Program-made: the position numbers and the translations under genes
Part shown: positions 17,746 to 26,235 of the stretch, in pieces
Layout of the letters: the number at the start of each line of letters is the position of its first letter
How positions within the stretch are numbered: position 1 is the first letter of the stretch
The notes under the pieces: generated by a model
The model's database searches: none
What the model was told of the DNA's origin: nothing
Seen by the model: the letters and a program-made list of their open reading frames with translations, nothing else
Assembly (NCBI GenBank): GCA_021776825.1
Contig: JAJFFG010000076.1
Location: forward strand, 124,001 to 188,000
Length of the DNA stretch: 64,000 nucleotides
Reading direction: 5' to 3'
From: Planctomycetota bacterium
GTDB lineage: Bacteria > Planctomycetota > JAJSAM01 > JAJVHW01

Positions 17746-18253
17746 GCTGGATGTCCTCCGGGGTGCGAGAGAGCTCGGTGCGCAGGGCCGCCTTCGCTGA
17801 GTGCAGGCGCGACCAGACCGTGCCCTCCGCGCACTCGAGCAGCTCGGCGATCTCGCGGTGGGCGACGTCCTCGACGAGGAACAACGTCAGAACGAGCCGA
17901 TGGATCGGGCGCAGTCGCGCGAGCGCCGCGCGGACACGGGTCGCCTCCTCGTCCGCCGCGAGAACGCTCGGCGGCGAGGGGTCGCGAGCCGCGGCGTCGA
18001 CGTCGCCCAGCGGACCGGGGGCGCGTTCTCGCTGACGCAGCACGCGGCCGGCAACGCGGATCGCGATCCGGAAGAGCCACGTCCGCACGTGCGCATCGCC
18101 GCGGAATCCGGGCCACGCGCGGTACGCCTGGAAGAACGTCTGTTGCGCGATGTCGTCGGCGTCGTGCGCGGCGCCGCTCAGATGCAACGCGAAGCGGTGC
18201 ACCGAGCTCCAGTGCTCGTCAACCACCGCCTCGAACGTCGCCTTCGTCGTCAT
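17738..18253 (-). CDS. ECF-type RNA polymerase sigma factor
   Basis: 171 residues from ATG 18253; the frame extends 150 bp upstream but without family similarity. Region 2 is visible as VDEHWSSVHRFALHLSGAAHDADDIAQQTFFQAYR...WLFRIAIRVA (about 10-62), and region 4 as the helix-turn-helix REIAELLECAEGTVWSRLHSAKAAL (about 128-152). Directs RNA polymerase to an unknown regulon. Translationally linked to the downstream membrane protein. A 10-bp palindrome CGGAATTCCG lies at 18291-18300, about 40 bp upstream, where autoregulation could occur. Confidence 0.93.
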   Translation of the reverse strand: MTTKATFEAVVDEHWSSVHRFALHLSGAAHDADDIAQQTFFQAYRAWPGFRGDAHVRTWLFRIAIRVAGRVLRQRERAPGPLGDVDAAARDPSPPSVLAADEEATRVRAALARLRPIHRLVLTLFLVEDVAHREIAELLECAEGTVWSRLHSAKAALRTELSRTPEDIQRV

Positions 18254-18427
18254 CTCACTCAGTTGGAGGCACGGAGCGGCGAGACCTTCGCGGAATTCCG
18301 AACTGGGTCGCGCCCGCACGTCGGGTAGCCGCCGCCCGCGTCGCTCGCCGCGGTCAACTTCGCGCCGCAGGATCCCGCGTTTGGTTACGAGTTCTCGATG
18401 ACTCACGAGATCTCGCGAAGCGCTCGA

Positions 18428-18447
18428 TTAGGACTGCTTGGTCCTAA
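18428..18447. promoter_or_regulatory. Inverted repeat TTAGGAC-N6-GTCCTAA
   Basis: A perfect 7-bp inverted repeat with a 6-nt spacer, unusually AT-rich for this sequence, lies in the 490-bp gap between the ECF sigma gene and the SDR gene. It could be an operator half-site pair or a small hairpin; no U-run follows. Confidence 0.45.
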
Positions 18448-18520
18448 CTCGTGCGCCGAGCCTGATCTATGGCGATTCCGCAGATCGACGACCCGCTGGC
18501 ACGCAACCCGCGTCACTGAC

Positions 18521-18536
18521 CTCGTTCCCGAACGAG
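18521..18536. promoter_or_regulatory. 16-bp palindrome CTCGTTC-CC-GAACGAG
   Basis: A perfect 7-bp inverted repeat with a 2-nt spacer, overlapping the AGGAG ribosome site (18534-18538) of a possible 29-codon leader frame. This geometry fits a dimeric repressor operator or an RNA hairpin masking the ribosome site. Confidence 0.45.
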
Positions 18537-18546
18537 GAGACCGACG

Positions 18547-18636
18547 ATGACCGCACTCGCACACGCCTCGCCCACTCGCTCCGTCCGCACCCCGACGCTC
18601 GTCCCCGCTGAGCGTGCGTCTGACCAGTGCGGCTGA
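18547..18636 (+). CDS. Possible 29-residue leader peptide
   Basis: ATG at 18547, with AGGAG ending 8 nt upstream, and TGA at 18634. The peptide is Ala/Thr/Pro-rich with one Cys and ends in ASDQCG. The stop lies inside the 13-bp tandem array, upstream of the SDR gene. No homolog is known to me; support is only the strong ribosome site and position, so this may be non-coding. Confidence 0.3.
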   Translation: MTALAHASPTRSVRTPTLVPAERASDQCG

Positions 18637-18679
18637 CCAGGACGTCTGACGAGGACGCCTGACCAGTCCCTCTGACCAA
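18621..18679. repeat. Array of five 13-bp-spaced TGACCAG boxes
   Basis: TGACCAG or a near variant begins at 18621, 18634, 18647, 18660 and 18673, exactly every 13 bp. The third has one change (TGACGAG) and the last ends TGACCAA. The array ends 65 bp before the SDR ATG. Such regular spacing suggests either a tandem duplication or a series of binding sites for one regulator. Confidence 0.75.
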
Positions 18680-18744
18680 CCACATCCACCCACAACGACA
18701 ACACATCGGCGTGACGATCGTTGCGCCACCACAGGAGGTTCGAG

Positions 18745-19497
18745 ATGAGCAAGCAGCTCGACGGCAAGGTCGCCGTCGTCACCGGAGGGAGCTCCGGCAT
18801 CGGCCGGGCAACGGCCCTCGCGTTCGCGCAGAACGGCGCCCGCGTCGCCATCGGCGCTCGACGTCAATCCGAGGGCGAAGCGGTCGCACAGGAGATTCGC
18901 GATGCCGGCGGCGAGGCGCTCTTCCTTCAGACCGACGTCACGGATGCCGCGCAGGTGCGCGCGCTCGTCGACGCCGCCGTCGAGACGTTCGGCGGGCTCG
19001 ACATCGCGTTCAACAACGCGGGCACCGAGGGCGATCCGCTACCGCCGATCGTCGACGACAACGAGGACAACATCCGTCGCATCTTCGACGTGAACGTGCT
19101 CGGCGTCTGGCACTCGATGCGGGCGCAGATCCCGCACCTCGTCGCGCGCGGCGGCGGCTCGATCATCAACAACTCGTCGGTCGCTGGGCGTCGTGGCATC
19201 GGCGGGTTCTCCGCGTACGTCGCCTCGAAGTACGCGGTGGAAGGCCTGTCGCGTTCGGTCGCCCAGGAGCTTGGTGCCGCGAACGTTCGGGTGAACACCG
19301 TTGCGCCGGGTCCGATCGACACGGCGCTGCTCGACCGCGCCACCGGCGGTGACCCGTCACCGTTCGTGGGGATGGTCCCCATGGGGCGCCTGGGCACGTC
19401 CGAGGAGGTTGCCGCAGCGGTCGTCTTCCTCGCGTCCGATGCCGCGGGATTCGTGACGAGTCAGACCATCGGCGTCGACGGCGGCATGCTCGCCTGA
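18745..19497 (+). CDS. Short-chain dehydrogenase/reductase
   Basis: 250 residues from ATG 18745 (AGGAGG 6 bp upstream), the standard length of classical SDRs. NAD(P)-binding TGGSSGIG is at 13-20, the structural NNAG at about 90-93, the catalytic Ser near 144-146 (NNSSVAGRRG) and Y158-x3-K162 (YVASK). A C-terminal TIGVDGGMLA matches the glucose-1-dehydrogenase-like branch. An Arg-rich segment after strand 2 (IGARRQ) suggests NADP preference. Reduces or oxidises an unidentified small carbonyl or alcohol. Probably cotranscribed with the following NTF2-like gene (91 bp gap); preceded by a repeat-rich leader. Confidence 0.95.
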   Translation: MSKQLDGKVAVVTGGSSGIGRATALAFAQNGARVAIGARRQSEGEAVAQEIRDAGGEALFLQTDVTDAAQVRALVDAAVETFGGLDIAFNNAGTEGDPLPPIVDDNEDNIRRIFDVNVLGVWHSMRAQIPHLVARGGGSIINNSSVAGRRGIGGFSAYVASKYAVEGLSRSVAQELGAANVRVNTVAPGPIDTALLDRATGGDPSPFVGMVPMGRLGTSEEVAAAVVFLASDAAGFVTSQTIGVDGGMLA

Positions 19498-19588
19498 CCT
19501 CTCTCACGCCCTCTCCCCGGGGTCGGTCGTGTCCATCAGCGGCCGGCCCCACTCCACTCACTCCCTCGATGCCCTCAGGAGCGCCCCC

Positions 19589-19993
19589 ATGACCGCCATC
19601 GCCACGGTGACCAAGACTGCGTCCGACACTGCGACCGACATCGGCGAGATCCGCGCCATCGCGCGTGTCCTGCAGATCTACATCGACGGCGCGCGTTCCG
19701 GCAGCGGTGACGCCATGCGGCCCGCGTTCCATCGCGACGCCACCGTCTTCGGATACGTCGGCGACGACCTCTTCGCCGGACCGATCGAGCAGCTCTTCGC
19801 GTGGAACGACGCGAACGGCCCGGCGCCCGACCTCGTCGCGTCGATCGCTCGCGTCGACCGCGCGGGCACCGTCGCCACAGTGCGCGTGGAACTCGAGAAC
19901 TGGACCGGGTATCGATTCACCGACCTCTTCACCCTGCTCCGCGTCGGCGGCGAGTGGACGATCATGAACAAGGTCTTCCACCTGCACGCGTGA
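19589..19993 (+). CDS. SnoaL/NTF2-like (putative lumazine-binding) protein
   Basis: 134 residues from ATG 19589 with AGGAG 8 nt upstream. The segment IARVLQIYIDGARSGSGDAMRPAFHRDATVFGYVG, followed by WTGYRFTDLFTLLRVGGEWTIMNKVFHLH, is typical of the nuclear-transport-factor-2-like cone fold known as Lumazine_bd_2. Members are often encoded beside oxidoreductases and bind small hydrophobic ligands, or act as isomerases or detoxification accessory proteins. Cytoplasmic. Ligand unknown; no catalytic dyad is assigned. Confidence 0.82.
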   Translation: MTAIATVTKTASDTATDIGEIRAIARVLQIYIDGARSGSGDAMRPAFHRDATVFGYVGDDLFAGPIEQLFAWNDANGPAPDLVASIARVDRAGTVATVRVELENWTGYRFTDLFTLLRVGGEWTIMNKVFHLHA

Positions 19994-20038
19994 CGAACTC
20001 GCTGGCTCGGAGTGCGCCACGTGCCGGACACTACCGGC

Positions 20039-20356
20039 ATGCCCGACTCGTCCGCTGTCGACCCCGCTTCCGATGCGAACGTCACGTTGCGTGAGATCAC
20101 GCGCGAGACGTACCGCGACGTCCTGTTCCTGAAGGTCTCGGACGCGCAGGAGCAGTTCGTTGCGTCGAACTCCAACTCGCTTGCGCAGGCGTTGTTCCAC
20201 GACGAAGCGTGGTTCCGCGGGATCTACGCCGACGACGTACCGGTCGGCTTCGTCATGCTCGAGGTGTGGACGAAGGAAGGCGAGTACGCACGCTTGTGTC
20301 GCGGATCACGGGTCCGCAGACTGCCCTCTGGGGATGCATCGCAGGAGGACGCATGA
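20039..20356 (+). pseudogene. Truncated GNAT-like acetyltransferase (N-terminal half only)
   Basis: 105 residues from ATG 20039. VTLREITRETYRDVLFLKVSDAQEQFVASNSNSLAQA...AWFRGIYADDVPVGFVMLEV matches the first half of spermidine-acetyltransferase-like GNATs, in which this is normally followed by strand 4 and the acetyl-CoA loop (R/Q-x-x-G-x-G/A). Here similarity ends at WTKEGEYA and a short unrelated basic tail follows before TGA. The stop overlaps the next ATG by 4 nt. The acetyl-CoA site is missing, so it is probably inactive and a remnant of a deletion; whether the piece is still translated is uncertain. Confidence 0.7.
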
Positions 20357-21096
20357 GTGACTCGGCACGCGCCGTCGCCGTTCTGGCGGCAGTCGGTGGC
20401 CTGGCGATCGGCGCCTACGCCGCACACGAGCTCTACCTCGTGTCGACGAACGACGCTCCGCTCGAGATCAGCGTCGCGGAGTTCCTGCGACAGAAGCCGG
20501 ACGCGACGTGGCTCACGCTGACCGACTGCGAACTCGACCCGAACGACTCGTTCGTCAAGCAGGACGGCCGCGGGCAGGTGGAGGAGGTCTTCGTCCCCGT
20601 GCATCCCGCGGGAACGCTCGCGACGGAACCGCCGTACAAGATCCACATCCTGGCCGCGCGCCCGCCGACGAGTACCGAGCGCATGACGATGAGCATCCTC
20701 GGCTTGGGGCACTTGTCCCGCGATCAGACGGTCGTGCGCGGTCTGCTGCGCTTCGGCATCCACGAGGGCGGCCGCGATCGGCGCGAGCTGCGCAATCTCG
20801 TCAGCCGCATCGGGGAGGACGTCGTCGTTCTCGACGAGGGCCGCCGCCCCGACAAGACGTTCGCGATGACGCTTCTGCTCCTCGCCCTCGGCACGCTCGG
20901 TATCGCAGCGATGGCGTTCAACAAGTCACGCCAGGTGCCCCAGGGTTCGCTTCATCGCCGCCGTGGACCGATCAAGGCCGGCGTGCGCCGCATGGAGGAG
21001 GACGACGACGCGCCGCGTCGCCCCCGCTCGCGCTCGCGCGACCGAGACCGCGGAGGCGGTCGCCGCGGCGGAAGCAACCGCCGCCGTCGGCGCTGA
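20353..21096 (+). CDS. Two-helix membrane protein with basic C-terminal tail
   Basis: 247 residues from ATG 20353, preceded by AGGAGG at 20343-20348. Membrane segment one (about 7-27) and two (about 175-195) flank a soluble, presumably extracytoplasmic domain of about 145 residues containing TWLTLTDCELDPNDSF. The C-terminal 45 residues are extremely Arg-rich, with runs of RSRDRDRGGGRRGG type, and should be cytoplasmic and bind nucleic acid or acidic partners. No recognised family. Its start overlaps the truncated GNAT stop (ATGA). Confidence 0.72.
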   Translation: MSDSARAVAVLAAVGGLAIGAYAAHELYLVSTNDAPLEISVAEFLRQKPDATWLTLTDCELDPNDSFVKQDGRGQVEEVFVPVHPAGTLATEPPYKIHILAARPPTSTERMTMSILGLGHLSRDQTVVRGLLRFGIHEGGRDRRELRNLVSRIGEDVVVLDEGRRPDKTFAMTLLLLALGTLGIAAMAFNKSRQVPQGSLHRRRGPIKAGVRRMEEDDDAPRRPRSRSRDRDRGGGRRGGSNRRRRR

Positions 21097-21206
21097 AGTC
21101 GCGCCCATCCCGGCGCATTGACCCTGGGACGGTATGACCGGTTGCCGCTCGCGAGGATCGGCTGACTCGGACCGCAACTGGTCGAGGGCGCGGCTTCCCC
21201 AGCTCG

Positions 21207-21230
21207 CCGTACGGATCTCCTGATCCGCCC
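21207..21230 (-). repeat. 24-bp hairpin repeat, copy 2
   Basis: Exact reverse-complement match to 10470-10493, again between convergent genes (the membrane protein ending at 21096 and the ferritin-like gene ending at 21334). It also lies next to a C/G-rich stretch. Confidence 0.75.
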
Positions 21231-21333
21231 TCCCCGAGCGGCGTCGCTTGATCGGTTCGGGTGGACGGCGCGCTTCGAACGACACCGGAACCCCGTGTGA
21301 GAACCGTGTCGATCCGGCTCCGCCTCGCCCACC

Positions 21334-21915
21334 TCACCGTCGCGCCGGATCCCCCCGCTCGAACGCCTCCCGGATCGCCTCCCGCGGCGGCGGCATCGAC
21401 CAGATCGGCAACCGCCGCCCCATCCAGTGCTCGCGCACCTTCCCGCGGAAGTACTGCTCGTGATCCCACTCGACCTCGGCCATCTCGAGCAGGTCGTCCA
21501 CGAACTCCGGCACACCCGCCTCGACGGCCAACCGCGCCGCGATCTCATACTCCACGATGTTGCCGCGCTCCAGCCACCCCGCGCCGTACATCGGGATCAA
21601 CCAGCCACCGACATGGCACAGCGCCCCGACCACCTTCCCGACGCGCAGTTGACTTCGCTCACGCCGGGGGTCCGGCCCGGCCCCGAGCGCGGCGAGGATC
21701 TCGCCCACCCGTTCCCGGTGCTCGATCTCCTGCTTCTCGATCACCCCGATCTCGGCCTTCTCCGCCGGATCGCGCACCGACCGCGCATGCCCGATGTACG
21801 CATGCGTCGCCGCGAGCTCGCCGGAGTACGCGAGCTGCATCAGTGCGATCAGCTCCGCCCGCGCGACCGCTGGGTCACGCGCGCCCTCGCCTCGGTCGGT
21901 CCCGTGTCCGCTCAC
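21334..21915 (-). CDS. Ferritin-like di-iron domain protein
   Basis: 193 residues from a GTG at 21915. The four-helix pattern with metal ligands is visible: GELAATHAY (helix 1), EKQEIEHRERV (E-x-x-H), NIVEYEIA (helix 3) and EVEWDHEQYF (E-x-x-H). This arrangement occurs in rubrerythrin-like and Coq7/demethoxyubiquinone-hydroxylase-like proteins. A hydrophobic stretch (LCHVGGWLIPMYGAGW) between helices two and three hints at membrane association, as in Coq7. The exact reaction is unresolved: possible roles are quinone hydroxylation, iron handling or peroxide defence. Confidence 0.8.
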   Translation of the reverse strand: MSGHGTDRGEGARDPAVARAELIALMQLAYSGELAATHAYIGHARSVRDPAEKAEIGVIEKQEIEHRERVGEILAALGAGPDPRRERSQLRVGKVVGALCHVGGWLIPMYGAGWLERGNIVEYEIAARLAVEAGVPEFVDDLLEMAEVEWDHEQYFRGKVREHWMGRRLPIWSMPPPREAIREAFERGDPARR

Positions 21916-22032
21916 GCTGCCCGATGATCTCCGCTGACGCCGCGGTTCGTCGCCGATGAAACGCGTGGCGCTCCTCCGGCATTGCCGCGATCACCGCGAG
22001 TGCGAGTTCCCGTCCTCTACGATCGGTGCCGC

Positions 22033-24039
22033 ATGACCCCATCCGCCGCACCCCGATCCCGCCGCGCACTCACGATTGCGTTGCTCGTGGTCGTGGTTGC
22101 CGTGGTGATCGGCGTGGTCTCCAACTGCCCGGCTGACGGTCGCCGTGACGAGCCGTCTGCGCCGAGCGTCGCTGCCGAGCCGAACGACGTCGACGAGGCG
22201 TCGCCGCGCCATCGCGGCGAGACGCCGGACTCGGGCGATGCCGCTCCGAATGGTGCATTCCTCGACGGCTTGCCGCGGATCCGCGGCACGCTCGTGATCG
22301 CGCCCGGGCGAGACCCGCTCGAGTCGGCGCTGCTCCTCGTGACGCGCGCAGGCGGCCCATCGACGTATGCGGTGGTCGCTCCTGATGGCACGTTCTCGGC
22401 GCGAGTCCCCGAGGACGGCGAGTGGACGATCATCGTCGTGTTGGTGAACGAGTGGGAGGCGTACGTCGACTCGTGGCCGCGTGCGGCGACCACGGCCGAA
22501 CCGATGACGATGAGGCTGCTCGAAGTCGGGCGCCCCCTCCTGGTGGACGTCGGCGACGCGCGCTCAATCGAGGTCGCCGATGTTGAGTCCTATCGTCAGA
22601 GGCACCCCGATGAGCTCGCGTTGCTGGCGCCGAATCCGAACGGCTGGAGGAAGACGAAGGTGGTCGCGACGCCGCGCGGCGGCATCGTCGAAGTCGACCT
22701 CGACGAGTTGGACCTGAGCGACACGGGGCCGCTGGCGATCCGCGCCGCCGGCTGCGCATGGGAGCCGCTCGATCCGGACTGCCCCGACATCCAGACGCTG
22801 TCGTGCATCCCGGCCGGCGGGCTCACGCTCGCGATCGACGGATGGTCGGTGTTGGACCGCCCCGAGATCGTGCTGGACGGCCCCGGCGGCCAGCGCGGCA
22901 CGCTTACCGGCACCGCCGAGCAGTCCGTCGCGGGGCTGCGCGAGGGCCTGTGGCGCGTGCTCGTGCGACGGACTCCGTGGGTGCGCCAGGATGTTCGTCG
23001 CGGAGGCGAAGTCTACGCCGAGGGGTCGGTCACGATCGTGGCCGGTGAGACGTCGGAGCTACGGCTGACGGCAGAGCCGGGAGATGTCGCGGCGGTGGGC
23101 GATCTGACCGGGAGCGTTCACGTGCCCGACGGCTGGGTGTGGGAGGGGTGGTCGAAGCGCGGCGACATCACGGTCGAGATCGACGGTCTCTCGGCGCAGA
23201 CGATCGACGTGGAACGCAGCGACTCGGTTCGGTTCGAGCCCATCGTCGACGGCGAGCGGCGGATCGCTCACTTCGCGATTCGCGGCGTACCCGTTGGCGA
23301 GTACGAACTCTTGGTGGCGCCGCTTGGGTGGACGACGAGCGTCGTTGTGCCGTACGTCGATCTAGAGCTCGATGTGCCTACCCCGGCTGAGCTGCGCGTC
23401 ACGGCGGTCGATGCAGCCACCGGCGACGAGATCGGCGACGTCAAGGTGAGGTACTTTCCGTCCATCGCCGAAGCAGAGGTCCCGACGCTCCTTCGAGAGT
23501 CGATGAGTCGGATTGCCACGCGGGACGGCTTCCCCGACGTGCCGAGCATCTGGGGGCGTTTCTTCGACACGGGTCGCGGCACCGACCTGGAACTCGAACG
23601 GATCGAGGGGACCGCGACCTACTCGGCGGCGGTTCCGCCGGGATCCGGCACGCTCGGTGTTCTCGTTCGCGACGCGTCGGCGAAGTGGGGCCTCAGTCGC
23701 CACCACCGCGAGGTTGTCCTGCCGGTCGACGGGCTTGTCGCCGGCGAGCGACGAGTGATCACGGCTCGCGTCGAGCGCTGCGGGGCCGTCGAGGCCCACG
23801 TCACCATCGCCGGGCGGGAGCCCCCCAGCTTCTCGATGCGATTCCCGGTGCGGTTGATCGCGACCGACGGCACCGAGACTGCGCTCCGAGGGGCGTCCGT
23901 CTACGAGGTGGACCCCGGCACCTGTCGTGTCGAGATCGACGCTCCGCTTGGCTGGGTAGCCGTCGCTCCCGAGACCGTCGAGATCGTCGTCGGCGAGACG
24001 ACGTCGCTGCCGATCGAGCTCCGACCGCTCGAGGACTGA
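22033..24039 (+). CDS. Membrane-anchored protein with carboxypeptidase-regulatory-like/Ig-like domains
   Basis: 668 residues from ATG 22033; no strong ribosome site. A basic start and a single hydrophobic helix (about 9-33) anchor it, with the rest outside the cytoplasm. The body shows beta-rich stretches such as GTLVIAPGRDPLESALLLVTRAGG...YAVVAPDGTFSARVPEDGEWTI and LRVTAVDAATGDEIGDVKV, which fit CarboxypepD_reg-like or Cna-B-like modules repeated three to five times. It likely serves as a structural or adhesive surface protein. Acidic overall. No enzyme motif. Confidence 0.8.
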   Translation: MTPSAAPRSRRALTIALLVVVVAVVIGVVSNCPADGRRDEPSAPSVAAEPNDVDEASPRHRGETPDSGDAAPNGAFLDGLPRIRGTLVIAPGRDPLESALLLVTRAGGPSTYAVVAPDGTFSARVPEDGEWTIIVVLVNEWEAYVDSWPRAATTAEPMTMRLLEVGRPLLVDVGDARSIEVADVESYRQRHPDELALLAPNPNGWRKTKVVATPRGGIVEVDLDELDLSDTGPLAIRAAGCAWEPLDPDCPDIQTLSCIPAGGLTLAIDGWSVLDRPEIVLDGPGGQRGTLTGTAEQSVAGLREGLWRVLVRRTPWVRQDVRRGGEVYAEGSVTIVAGETSELRLTAEPGDVAAVGDLTGSVHVPDGWVWEGWSKRGDITVEIDGLSAQTIDVERSDSVRFEPIVDGERRIAHFAIRGVPVGEYELLVAPLGWTTSVVVPYVDLELDVPTPAELRVTAVDAATGDEIGDVKVRYFPSIAEAEVPTLLRESMSRIATRDGFPDVPSIWGRFFDTGRGTDLELERIEGTATYSAAVPPGSGTLGVLVRDASAKWGLSRHHREVVLPVDGLVAGERRVITARVERCGAVEAHVTIAGREPPSFSMRFPVRLIATDGTETALRGASVYEVDPGTCRVEIDAPLGWVAVAPETVEIVVGETTSLPIELRPLED

Positions 24040-24119
24040 GCACGGCAGGATTGAGAGCCGCAGGACGCAACGCCGCGCCGGCGATACGCTCTGATGACCG
24101 ACGCGAGGAGGACTGGATC

Positions 24120-24644
24120 GTGCGCTGGCAGCTCGGACTTCACCGGACACTCCGCTGGGAGCTCCTTGTCCGTGGATCCGTGCTCCTCCTCGGCGTGGCA
24201 CTGCTCGCCGCGACGCCCTTCGCGTACGGGCGGATGAAGCAGCGGCTCGCCGACTTCGCGCTGCCGGGCCTGGGCGCGTTCCTCGTCTTCGCCGGCGTCA
24301 AGACGATGCGCGACGGGTGGCGGCTACGGAACTCCGTCGTGGCGTGCGCGGCGGGCGCCGACGCGATCACGTTGCGCGTGCTCTCGCACGTCACGACGAC
24401 CGACCAGATCCCCCTGATCAAGATGCGGCTGAAGGCGGAGGAGGATGGCGCAACGTCCTTCGACTACCGCGTCGTCGCGCAGAACGGAGAGCCGCACATC
24501 GTGAGCGACGATCCGCCGCGCATCGCCGCGTTGCAGGCGCACGCCGACCCGTCGATCGTGGTCCCATTCCTCACGACCGGCTACCCGTTCAAGATGAGCA
24601 AGGAGACGCGTCTCGAGATCGTCGACTGGGCAGGCGGGGCGTAG
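24120..24644 (+). CDS. Membrane protein of unknown function
   Basis: 174 residues from GTG 24120, with GAGGAGGA 7 nt upstream deciding the start. Two membrane segments (about 19-40 and 50-66) are followed by a soluble domain of about 100 residues (SHVTTTDQIPLIKMRLKAEED...FDYRVVAQNGEPHIVS). No family recognised. Lies 80 bp downstream of the surface-protein gene and convergent to the Hsp70 gene (8 bp apart). Confidence 0.75.
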   Translation: MRWQLGLHRTLRWELLVRGSVLLLGVALLAATPFAYGRMKQRLADFALPGLGAFLVFAGVKTMRDGWRLRNSVVACAAGADAITLRVLSHVTTTDQIPLIKMRLKAEEDGATSFDYRVVAQNGEPHIVSDDPPRIAALQAHADPSIVVPFLTTGYPFKMSKETRLEIVDWAGGA

Positions 24645-24652
24645 CTACGGAG

Positions 24653-26218
24653 CTACTCGCCTGAGTCGTCGGGCGAATCGTCGGGCGCGCCGCCCAGGCC
24701 TGCCGCCGGGTCCGGATCGTCCAGTCCGAGGCGTCGCTTCGACGAGTCGTGGCGCTCGTCGAGTTCGGTCTGACGCTTCGGCACCCAGCGCTTCGAGATG
24801 CCGTGCTTCGGGATGTCGACCGTGACCTCCATGGTCTGATCGACGCCGTACTCGAACGTCACCTTGATGTCGTACGAGCCCGCTGGGGCTGCGGGTAGCC
24901 CGCGGATCGTGCGCGAGTCCCACGGCGTACCGTCGCCGACGCGCGTCACCGTGAACGGCAGCTCGTAGATGCGGATGTCGACGGCGTCCTGGTTGTCGCG
25001 GACCGTCGTGAACGACTCGGTCGCGCGCGCCGGGATGCGCGTGCCGGCAGCGAGCAGACACGTGAACATGTCGGTGCGGCGCACGCCGCGGTCGTCGATG
25101 CCCATCGACTGCACGCCCAGGTTCATGGTCAGGCTGTGCAGCGTGACGAGACTCGCCGCGCGCGACGAGATGGAGTGCTCCGCCTGATATGCGGCGCCGA
25201 GCGCGACGACCTCCATCGGATCGATCGTCGCCCGCCCCGGGCGGCCGAACGTCTCCTCGACGCGACGCTGCAGGAGTGGAAGGCGACACGAGCCGCCGAC
25301 GAGCACGATGTCGTCGACGTCCTGCGGCGAGATCGCACCTCCTGGGACGTTGGCGAGGGCGCGCTCGATCACCTCGAACACCCGATCCACGAGCGGACCG
25401 ATGCGGTAGTCGAACTCCTCCTGCGTGAGCCGGTAGTCGAGGAACAGCCGCCGCGAGCGAATCGTGACGGGCTCGTCCCACACCGGGTTCGCTGAGAGGT
25501 GGATCTTGATCGCCTCGGCGGCGTGCGCGAGCTCGGTCAGCGCGACGGTGTCGCCCGTGAGGTCGTGGCCCTCCGCCTTCGCCTTCTCGAGCAGGCCCTC
25601 CATCACGATCGCGTCGATGTCCTTGCCGCCGAGCTGCGTGTCACCGGCGTTGAACTTCACGTCGAGCACCGACGCCGCGCCCTCGACGACCGAGACATCC
25701 AACGTGCCGCCGCCCCAGTCGATAACCAGGCCGTTCTCGCGCACCGTGTCGTCCCCGAGGGCGTACGCGATGGCTGCTGCGCTCGGCTCATTGATCACGC
25801 GCAACACATCGAGGCCCGCGAGGCGCCCGGCTTCGATCGTCTCGCGTCGTCGCATCTCGTCGAACATCGCGGGCACCGTGATGACGGCTCCGGAGATCGG
25901 ACCGTGCCGCTCCTCGAAGCCCTCCTTCAGCCGGCGCAGGACGAGGGCGCTCAGCTCGACGGGCCGGAACGTCTTGCCGCCGAGCTCGTAGAGCGAGTCC
26001 TCGCCCATGTGGCGCTTGAACTCTCTCGCGTGCACGAGCTCGCGCCGCGCGCGCGCGCCGACGACCATCGAGCCGTCCTGCGCGAAGGCCACGCACGACG
26101 GCATGACCGCGCTCGCGTACTCGTTGGCATCGACCTTCACGCAGCGCTGGCTGCCGAGCTCCGTGAACGCGATCACCGAGTTCGTCGTACCGAGATCGAT
26201 CCCCACGCGATGTCCCAC
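24653..26218 (-). CDS. Hsp70-family chaperone with truncated C-terminus
   Basis: 521 residues from GTG 26218 (GGAGG 9 nt upstream). The ATPase domain is intact: GIDLGTTNSVIAF (6-18), NEPSAAAIAYALGDD, the second phosphate motif VIDWGGGTLDVSV and VLVGGSCRLPLLQ. A beta substrate-binding domain follows (SLTMNLGVQSMGIDD...RIPARATESFTTVRDNQDAVDI), but the alpha-helical lid seen in DnaK (about 640 residues) is absent; the protein ends in a short basic then Asp/Pro/Gly-rich tail. Binds and releases unfolded segments in an ATP-driven cycle. Last gene of a WD40-like/J/GrpE/Hsp70 operon; probably a specialised paralog, not the housekeeping DnaK. Confidence 0.93.
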   Translation of the reverse strand: MGHRVGIDLGTTNSVIAFTELGSQRCVKVDANEYASAVMPSCVAFAQDGSMVVGARARRELVHAREFKRHMGEDSLYELGGKTFRPVELSALVLRRLKEGFEERHGPISGAVITVPAMFDEMRRRETIEAGRLAGLDVLRVINEPSAAAIAYALGDDTVRENGLVIDWGGGTLDVSVVEGAASVLDVKFNAGDTQLGGKDIDAIVMEGLLEKAKAEGHDLTGDTVALTELAHAAEAIKIHLSANPVWDEPVTIRSRRLFLDYRLTQEEFDYRIGPLVDRVFEVIERALANVPGGAISPQDVDDIVLVGGSCRLPLLQRRVEETFGRPGRATIDPMEVVALGAAYQAEHSISSRAASLVTLHSLTMNLGVQSMGIDDRGVRRTDMFTCLLAAGTRIPARATESFTTVRDNQDAVDIRIYELPFTVTRVGDGTPWDSRTIRGLPAAPAGSYDIKVTFEYGVDQTMEVTVDIPKHGISKRWVPKRQTELDERHDSSKRRLGLDDPDPAAGLGGAPDDSPDDSGE

Positions 26219-26235
26219 GTCACTCGCCTCCCAAG

